Assembly: GCF_000002595.2 (NCBI RefSeq)
Contig: NC_057019.1
Location: forward strand, 7,525,922-7,589,921
Origin: Chlamydomonas reinhardtii
Lineage: Eukaryota > Chlorophyta > Chlorophyceae > Chlamydomonadales > Chlamydomonadaceae
Direction of reading: 5' to 3'
Length of the DNA: 64,000 bases
Shown here: positions 56,673 through 64,000 of the stretch, in pieces
How the letters are laid out: each line of letters begins with the position of its first letter
Position numbering within the stretch: the stretch's first letter is position 1
Made by a program: the position numbers and the translations under genes
The notes under the pieces: generated by a model
Seen by the model: the letters and a program-made list of their open reading frames with translations, nothing else
Databases searched by the model: none
What the model was told of the DNA's origin: nothing

Positions 56673-57319
56673 AGCACTCACTCCGACCTGGCTTGCACTG
56701 TGGCCGCTGCTGCATCAGTCATCCCCAGCTTAGCGCTTGCGGTCGGGCAGGCGCGGCTGGCTGGCCTTTGTGCCAGTGGCTGACAGCGCCTACCCGTATG
56801 TGGCTGTGGGCAGCTGCGGGGTGCATTTAATTGACGTGGCACTTGAAGTGGTGTGTCGCGCTCAGGCATCTTGAGGGAGTGAGGGGCAGGCATGTTGCTG
56901 AGCGTGGGTGTGCACGTGTCGAGTATGCGCAGTGATTGGGTTTGCACCGGAGTGATGCAGGTGCTTCGTCACGGCCTGCACCGGGTCATGTGTGGTACGG
57001 TTGTGCGCCTGTGTCGTGCGTGCTGTTGTATTTGTGTGCTGGCAGTTGCGCGGTGGGTGCGGTGCCTGCTGGCTGCACCTGTTGATTGAGAGGCGGTTAA
57101 TGGGTATTCCATTCCTTAACTTACACGTGTGCGTCAATGCGCGTCTCTGGCTGAACCACCCCGGCTGGTGGCCAGTTGGATAGCCCGTCCTGCTGTTTCT
57201 GAGGTACATGGTTGGTTGTGATGTTGGCACACCGCGTTCGTTGGCCGCAGCCACGGGTGGGGGACATGAGGGCCCCTGTGGAGCCGGACGCCTTGTTCAC
57301 AGGCGCGTGAGCAGCTCCA

Positions 57320-57324
57320 TGTAA
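57320..57324 (+). terminator. Candidate poly(A) signal TGTAA for the reticulon-like gene
   Basis: First TGTAA noticed on this strand after the stop, about 650 bp downstream. Confidence 0.35.
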
Positions 57325-57539
57325 GCTCTATGGCTCCAACTATGCAAGATGTGGCTCTGTATGGGCGGACTCTGCCAGCGTGGGCGAGGCCTGACTCGGC
57401 AGAAACAAGGAATGGCATCTTCATGGGGGCGCGTCGTAGCGGCGCGTGCTGGTCGTGTCCGTGTGGCGGGTAAGCAAGCCCATGCGTCGAAGCCGCCGTC
57501 GGAAGGCACGTGCAATCCACCACCACACATTTAGCGGTG

Positions 57540-58373
57540 ACAGCTTGTGTGGAAACGTGAACGGGCCCGATGGTGTGCAGATTGCAGAAGCAATCTGCAA
57601 GGGGCCCAGGTCGATGCGGGTTTTCTGGATTGACTCGTGCCTTGGTGAATATCGGCCGGTTTGATGATGCCTTGCGCCTCCGTCTATACCTCACGACCCT
57701 TGGCGCCGTGTTGCAAGTCAATTGCAGGGTCTACCAAGTGCGGGGCCATTCGCTGGTCCACGGCGACGCCAGGGGCAGCCAATGACAGGTGGGGCCGGGC
57801 AAGTAGAGTTCGTTTGCCACTTGCCGCTTGTTTGCTATGCGTCTGACTCGCTGACGTTGCCTAGGTGCCCTTGGCCATCATGGTTGGAATCCTCGCTTCG
57901 GTCATCCTTGGCGGCTTGGCCTTCTGTGGGCGTCCGCGCGCAGGCGACGGACCAGGTGCAGCTCATGTGGTTGTGGGGCGCAGCAACGGTCGTGACGGCG
58001 GTACTGTACTCGGGAAGGTTACAGCGACAACGTCGCTGGCTCCGCCGCCGGCTTGGTTCCCTCCTTCCAGCTGGCGAAAGCCGTCTTCGCGATCCTACTC
58101 AAGTATGGGCACACGACGGCCCGTGCTGGTGCGCATGTTCAGCGGCGTCCAGCGGCGGACCGTGACCTGGTTCCGCTGGCCGACCCAGGGAAGGGGGACG
58201 GGGGAGTGACGGTGACGGCGCTGGGGCTGAGCCCGCTGCCGGCCGCCGTGCTGGCGGCGCTGGGCGACCTGGCCAGCGGCTGGCTGGCGCCGGCGGTGGC
58301 AGCGGCGCGCGGCCGTCAGCAGCAGCGGCTGCTGGTGCCCGCCCACCTGCACAACCAGCAAGCATTTCTCTGA
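57540..58373 (+). other. Coding-like fragments, possible gene relic or unmodelled small gene
   Basis: Three short stretches look protein-like but lie in different frames. At 57540-57664, GPDGVQIAEAI resembles one unit of an NLR/RNI-type leucine-rich repeat. At 57865-58010, hydrophobic runs (IMVGILASVILGGLAF; LMWLWGAATVVTAVLYSG) occur in overlapping frames. At 58053-58373 an ORF ends in an Ala/Leu-rich segment (LPAAVLAALGDLASGWLAPA). I could not join them with phase-consistent splice sites from an ATG. The family is unknown. Confidence 0.25.
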
Positions 58374-59242
58374 ACTGGGTGGTGGGTGCGGCCCTACCTG
58401 AGGGACTGTGGCTGCTGGGGCATTTGGAGGGTGGCGGCGCTGGCAGTTAATGACGGCAGCTAGCGCGGGGCGGCGTGAAGCACGTGAAGTGTGTGTTGAC
58501 GCGAACTGCCTGGCCGCAGCGGTTACTTTGGTGACCAGACATGCAGGATGAGTACGTGCATGTTCGTCGCTGCTGATGCTGCTGTGCTGCCGGTTGTGCT
58601 CTTGTTGCTATTTCTGGCGGGCCTGCTTCTTTGTCTGAGTCTGTCAGCCAAGGCACGGGCATTGCGTTTCTGACATCTGCATTGACCGTGTGAAACTGTG
58701 TTCCTTACGTTCAAAGCTACACGTCGTCCGTGGTGCTGCTGGGTCTTGCATTACTGCATTGCGAGCGGGGATGTTCTTTTCTAGTCTGTGCCCTCGGTTA
58801 AGTTGCGATCGTCTCTCCTGCAACTGATACTTCTTTAGACATCGTTGTGATGGCAAGGCTTCCGCTGGCGTGTTGATGTCCGGAGCCATTCCAGGGAAGT
58901 GAAACCGGATGGGTCGGGTTTCGTGTGAAGGCATGCCAAGGGCCGGCATGGCCTACTTGATTCAATTTACGAGAATATTGTTGACAGCCATAAATCTAAG
59001 TCACCACTGCAGCGAAAGTAGTAATACGCTGTAAGACTTGGCCCTGTTTGGCTGCTATCTGTACTTGCGACTATTCGATAATTTGACTGTATCAAACAAA
59101 GAACAACATCACGAGACGCGTACATTTTCTGCTGCACAGCGCACAAGTAGCTGTGGGCGTATTTGTGCGCCGCCCTTACTGACAAGCATACGCATTCGCT
59201 TGAAAGCAAATCATCTTGCGTCACGCAAAGCGCATTCATACG

Positions 59243-60221
59243 ATGGCTCCCAAGCGGACACTGCCGCCAAAGCAGCCAGTTGAGCCTGCGTCGGACGACT
59301 CTGACGACGATGCGCCGGAGGAGGTGACCGGCACGCAGGCTCGCGAGGAGGCCATTCAGGCGCGGATGCAGGAGGTGGGTGGCGCCGAGGTTTTCGGAAA
59401 GGGGAGTACGGTCGACGTCGGCTGCACGAAAGCGGGTGCCCTGGGTGCCCCGGTGCCGTGCGTCCTTCATGCCGGTGTGGCGCTGTCATCCCAGTCGCAT
59501 AGCCACCCAGGAGTCACCTGGCCTCCACACACATACCGCTCTTCTGGGTAAATCTTACCTGTAATCAGCGTCTGATAAAACACCCCCGCAGAAGCAAACA
59601 GTGGCTGAGAAGCGGCGAGCGGAGGCGGAGAAACGGCGCACGCGCACGCAAGCGGCGCAGGCGGCGGCAGCGGCCTCGGGCAAGCGGCCGCGAGCAGCAG
59701 CAGAGGAGGAGGAGGAGGACGACGAGGAGGAGGAGGATGACGAGGAGGAGGAGGAGCTTGATGACGAGGAGCTGGCGCTGCTTGGGGGCGACATGGGGTC
59801 GGGGTCGGATGAGGAGGGCGATGAAGGGGAGGACGAGGAGGAGGAGGACGACGAGGAGGACGAGGAGGCGGGGGCGGCCGGGTACGGGGCGGCGGCGGGC
59901 GGTGAGGACCTGCTGCCCGAGTCGGTGCTGGCGGCGGTGGCGGAGCGGGAGGTGCGGCAGGCGGCGGCGGAGCAGGAGCGCGCGGCGGCGCTGGCGGCCA
60001 ACCGGCGGGCAGCCAAGCGCGCCGCCAAGAAGGCTCGCCTGGTGGAGGTGCGGCAGGGCGTGGTGGCGGTGGCGGTGCTGCCCAAGATCAAGGCGGGGGC
60101 GGGCCAGGCGGGGGCGGGTAGCTTCATGCGGGAGGCGCTGTACGGCAGCGGTCGGATACGGAGGAGTGTGGACGCGCTGACTCGCAACCGGCGCGGGCCG
60201 TCCTCCAAGTTTGTGCGGTAG
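59243..60221 (+). CDS. Bud21/Utp16-like U3 snoRNA-associated nucleolar protein
   Basis: Two exons (59243-59374, 59592-60221) encode 253 aa. The N-terminus SDDSDDDAPEEV followed by QAREEAIQARMQEKQ resembles the yeast Bud21/Utp16 signature (acidic run, DDAP, then REEAI). Residues ~66-130 carry a very long Glu/Asp tract, and residues ~165-185 a Lys/Arg/Ala-rich helix with KRAAKKAR, a likely nuclear/nucleolar localisation signal. The C-terminus ends FMREALYGSGRIRRSVDALT then RRGPSSKFVR, a short conserved-looking basic tail. The yeast protein is part of the small-subunit processome and helps 18S rRNA maturation. Assignment rests on motif order, not on an alignment; another acidic nucleolar protein is the alternative. 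Confidence 0.6.
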
Positions 60222-61260
60222 CCTCTGAGCGGTGGTCGGGGGGGGGGGCGAAGGACGGCGGGGCGGAGGTTTGAATGGTGGCAAAGGCAAGGGAAGGGAG
60301 GCAGGGAGCGATGGACAGCGTTTACAGATGTGGGGAAAAGCTTACACGTGAGCAGGTAGGTGCGATGGTGGCGGAGGAGGCCATACCTGACACGACTACT
60401 TGATGGTGACATTTCTCAAGCGGCCGGGGCCCCAGGGGTGATGTGTATAGCTGGCTCCAGTTTTGCCGGGGTTGAGCGGGGCAAGAGGCGTGAATGTGAA
60501 GCACCGACGGGTGGTAGTTGGAAAGCGGATAACGGGCATGGCGTTTGCGCACATGTAGTGACGCAGCGACGGACTTGCCGCATGGCCATGACGACTGCGC
60601 GGCCTCGCAGCTGCTGCTTGCTGCTGCGCCGTCCTGGCAGCCGGGGCGCCTGGCGAGGCGACAGGCCCCAGACTAGCAGACAGATACCCTGGGTCCAGGC
60701 CTCCAGGGCTAGTGTTCAGTACGGTGACAAGTACTAGCGGCCGCTGCTGCTGGCTGCTGGTGTCCATTGTAGGCCATTGTCCAGCGCGTCACGATGCAGC
60801 GGGATGCTGCGGCATGCGGGAGTGTGGGATCCTCCGCATGTAGGCAGCGGGATGCTTGGGAGCTACATGCAGCCGCTGGGAACGAGGCCCATGACAGCGC
60901 CAGGGTAGGGTTTTGGGGCCAGTCCACAGACCACACCGCTATCGCCCAACCAATGCGCTGGGGCAGCAGGAGAGAGGCAGCAGACATGCTAGCCACAAGG
61001 CGCATGGCACACGGGCCACAGCAACCTAGGTATCTAGACGGAAAGCTCAGGCGTGCCGGGCTGATGAGGGAAGCTGCGCATGACAGGGGGCTGCATGCGG
61101 CATCGACATGCAGGTCTGCAGGTGTTGTGCCAAGAGACCAGCGAATATAGGCAGACCTGCTGAAGCATCAGCTAGTGAGCAGTCATTGCACCACGTCTAA
61201 CCCGTTGTGGGGCTGCCGCGCGCGGGGCGTGCACCATCAGTTTGTGAAACGTGACTCAAA
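60222..61260. other. Intergenic region
   Basis: About 1 kb between two plus-strand genes: the 3' UTR of the Utp16-like gene and the promoter of the transporter gene. A G-run lies at 60238-60248. Otherwise nothing recognised; no clear TGTAA found. Confidence 0.5.
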
Positions 61261-63331
61261 ATGGTCGCTATAGGCAAGAGCGTTAGTGTTTCAGGGTTGC
61301 TAGTGTTTGGCACAACAACATCATTGCTTGCAAAGATTGGTGAGCGCGGGCAGAGCGCTTGGCGGGCCAACGAAACCCGCATGCCTGCACGCCGGGTCGC
61401 CGCCTGGGCGTTGGCGCTGCTGCCGCTTACTCATTCATAATCATGGATTGTTTAAACTGTATATTGTGAACATTTCGGCGCCGGAATGCAGTGTATGAGC
61501 TCAAGAGCGTCGGCAAGGATGGCGAGGAGAAGTACTTTCGCAAGCCCTGGGCCATGACAACGCTCATGTTCCTAGGTAAGGGGCATTGGGCGCCGCCAGG
61601 GAGCAAACTCGGGTTTCCGAGAACCCTTACTGACAGCCTGACACACTCGCCTCCGCGGCGCTCCGTGTGTGCGTGCGCAGGCATGTCGTTTTGCCTGCCG
61701 CTGGCCTACTACCAGGAGCGGCAGGCGCGGAAGGCGCGCCGGGAGTCTGGGGTGGAGGACCCCCTGCTGGAGGTGTGTGTGGGGGGGGGAGATGGGGGTG
61801 GGGGAGGGGGAGGGGGAGGGGAAGGGGGACTCTGCAGGGGTGTAGAGAGGGCAGGGCTAAAGGCAGGGTGGTGTGTATGTGCAGTTATGGAGAACGCAGT
61901 GACGCACAAGTTCTTGCAACACATGCCGCCCCCCCGCTCCCACCTCCGCCTCTGACACTGGGTGCCGAACCCCTCCTTGACCCTTGGACGACCGCATTCC
62001 CCACCCACCCCCGCCTCCGCCCCCGCCCCACCCCGCTCTCCCGCCCGCCTCATTCCCTCCTCTCCCTCTCCCTCCCTCTCCCCCCAGGCCGGCTCCGAGT
62101 CGGGCGGCGGCTCCAAGCGCTCGGCACTGCGCGAGGTGGCGCTGCTGGCGCTGCCCACGGCCTTCGACCTGGTGGCCACGGTGCTCATGAACGTGGGCCT
62201 GCTCTACGTCACCGCCTCGGTGTACCAGATGATGCGCGGCGCCGAGATGCTGTTCGCCGCCGCCTTCGCCATCACCTTCCTGGGCCGCCGCCTCAACCGC
62301 TTCCACGCCATGGGCATTGTGTGCTGCGTGGTGGGTGGGATTGGGGGGCGGGGGGGGGTTACATTCATGATTATTTAAGAAGTGAAGGCGTAGCCAGGAA
62401 CAGTAGCATAGCAGACGCGTGGGGGGTGGGCCGGGTGGAGGGGGTCGTGGAGCTGTGTGGGTCGGTGTTAGTTCATTTGGATGGGTGTAACTTCGAATGC
62501 TTATGTGCGTGTGGGTGGCAGCGGGTGGGGCTGTGCTCAGGCAGTGGCGGTGATGGGAGCAGGGTGCGCAATTTGGTGGAGCCTGGTGTGTTTGGCTCTG
62601 ACGAGACGTGCCCCCCTCGCCGCCGTCGCCTTCCTCCGCCCCCTGCCCCCTGCCCCGCAACCGCCTGCCGCCCCTGCTCCCCCCCCTCTCTTCAGGTGGG
62701 CATCTCGCTGGTGGGCACCAGCAGCATCCTGAGCGGCGAGGGCAGCCGCACGCACGTGGTGTCCACGCAGCAGATGCTCATGGGCATGGGGCTCATCATC
62801 ACCAGCCAGGTGGGGAGGGGTGAGGTGGAGGGCTGGCCGCGCTGGCGCCACATACGGTACACAACACCATGGTCCTGCCCTCCACACCACAGCGGCGATT
62901 GCCGCCTCCCGCTGTCTGTCCAAGTTGCCCACCGCCTCCTGGCCTCCCCTGCTCCCCGACCTCGGCCTCCCCCCGCCTCCCCCCCCCCCCGGCCTCCTCA
63001 CCCCCTCCAGGCCGTCCAAGCGGCGCAGCTGACGTTTGAGGACTTCTTCATGGCCGACCTGAACATCCCCGGAGTCAAGATCGTGGGCTTCGAGGGCGTC
63101 ATTGGCGCCGCCGCCACACTGGGGCTGCTCATGCCCATCGCCTACTTCCTGCCGGGTGAGGGAGCGGGGGGGCGGGGAGCGGGGCGGGGGCAGGAAGAGG
63201 GGGGGCTGGGAGAGGGGTGGCGGGGAGGCGGGGGGCCCCCCCAGGCAGTGGGGAAGTACGGGTTCTTGTGAGATGGAGGACATGGAGAAATGGGGAATGC
63301 CCAGAAACCAGGGCTCCAGATGCTCACACGT

Positions 63332-63365
<34 letters not shown>

Positions 63366-64000
63366 ACACACGCACACGCACACACACGCACACGCACACA
63401 CACGCACGTGACACACACGCACACGCCCCCCTCCAGGCCCCGAGGGTGAGGGCATCCACGAGGACATGGCGGACACGTGGGCGGTGAGCGAGGGGGGGAG
63501 GGGGGGAGGCCGGGGGCGGGGAGCGAGGGAGCGAGGAGGGAGGGTGAAGGGGAGGGCATGCGCTGCAGGCTCCTGGAGGCAGTGGGCGATGCGGCGGGGT
63601 AGCCAGTCATGTGCCGTGGGGGTCGGGAGCGGGCGGTGGCGGCACGCAGCAGGTGCGCAGCTCGCACCTGCTGCCGTACACACCCCCGGGCACCCAGCAT
63701 GCCCGCGCCTGTCGCCGCCTCCTGTCACCACCTCCTTGCAACCTGAGCACCAGAGGCCCCTCAGGCCCCCCGCATCTCTTGTGCAGTCCTGCCATCCGCC
63801 TCTTCGCCCCTCCCGCCTCGTCACCCTCCTTCCCCCTGCCTCCCCACTGCCTCTCCCCCTTCCTTCCCCCCCCCCCCCGCCTCCCTCCCTCCCCCACCAG
63901 ATGATCCGCAACAGCCGCGCGCTGCAGGCCGTACTGCTGGTGGACGCCGCCGCGCTGCTGCTGTACAACGTGGCCGGCATGGCGGTGACGGGGCACCTGG
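61261..64000 (+). CDS. SLC35F6: SLC35F6-like drug/metabolite transporter (partial, 3' end beyond window)
   Basis: Eight exons are visible: 61261-61339, 61492-61575, 61681-61772, 62088-62330, 62696-62809, 63011-63155, 63437-63483, 63901-64000 (open at the window end), giving 301 aa of a family usually ~370 aa. All junctions keep phase. The first helix VSVSGLLVFGTTTSLLAK matches the family start. Helices follow in LREVALLALPTAFDLVATVL, GLLYVTASVYQMMRGAEMLF, GISLVGTSS and GLIITSQ, with the family motif VKIVGFEGVIGAA and the next helix ending IAYFLPG. YQMMRGAEMLFAA is a hallmark of the SLC35F/EamA-like fold. The protein has ten predicted helices and in animals sits on lysosomes and mitochondria; its substrate is uncertain. 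The exon ending at 61772 has a donor inside a GTGTGTG run, and the intron before 63437 is full of CA repeats. Confidence 0.9.
63324..63429. repeat. (CA)n / (CACACG)n microsatellite in transporter intron
   Basis: Alternating CA with interspersed CG units, ending just before the CTCCAG acceptor of the exon at 63437. ORFs encoding His-Thr repeats here are artefacts. Confidence 0.9.

Larger units (their letters stand above)
56673..59242. other. Intergenic region with gene-like fragments
   Basis: This 2.6-kb stretch between two plus-strand genes holds weak coding-like segments at 57540-58373 (listed separately) and otherwise lower-GC sequence, especially 58900-59240, which should contain the promoter of the Utp16-like gene. 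Confidence 0.5.

Noticed and set aside
62537-63700. Minus-strand ORF of about 390 codons in the transporter gene
   Set aside because: Includes a Cys/Val repeat from the CA microsatellite and antisense of known exons.

Overview
The window is nuclear DNA of a volvocine green alga of the Chlamydomonas type; I cannot fix the species from sequence alone. The evidence is very high GC, many short exons separated by GTGAG/GTGCG...CAG introns of 100-400 bp, Ala/Gly/Gln-rich disordered coding stretches, long (CA)n/(GT)n tracts in introns, TGTAA-type polyadenylation motifs and a short TTTTAGGG telomere-like motif. Gene models below were built by hand, joining exons only where splice sites and reading phase agree. 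Coordinates of internal exons may be off by a base or two.

Layout, left to right. (1) 630-2699, minus: an unrecognised 689-aa protein with an internal domain duplication. (2) 3404-3800: a MITE-like element with about 70-bp terminal inverted repeats. (3) 4349-10749, minus: an 18-exon importin-5/karyopherin-beta-3 gene, divergent from (4) 11217-13211, plus: a plastid-type bifunctional nuclease (DUF151 plus UVR). (5) 13212-15451: a repeat-rich spacer. (6) 15452-16369, minus: a small unknown gene, divergent from (7) 16708-26056, plus: a 24-exon gene in which an STN7/STN8-family (STT7/STL1) kinase domain runs in frame into a duplicated helical module and three FF-like domains. (8) 28208-38274, plus: a class III guanylate cyclase with a very large disordered insert. 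(9) 41075-43170, minus: an unknown three-exon gene. (10) 44261-50157, minus: an F-box/leucine-rich-repeat gene, followed in frame by an ORF with transmembrane segments, and divergent from (11) 50471-52098, plus: a small membrane/coiled-coil protein. (12) 53563-56672, plus: a reticulon-like ER membrane protein. (13) 59243-60221, plus: a Bud21/Utp16-like nucleolar protein. (14) 61261 to the window end, plus: a partial SLC35F6-like transporter.

The genes do not form one pathway. They are ordinary eukaryotic housekeeping and signalling genes (nuclear import, ribosome biogenesis, ER shaping, cyclic-nucleotide signalling, thylakoid-type kinase, ubiquitin ligase adaptor). The most unusual observations are the kinase-FF architecture, the complementary (CA)n and (GU)n tracts in two introns of the F-box gene, the post-stop transmembrane ORF of that gene, and the duplicated orphan domain at the left end. 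I saw no rRNA, tRNA, CRISPR array, prokaryotic-type operon or recognisable retroelement.
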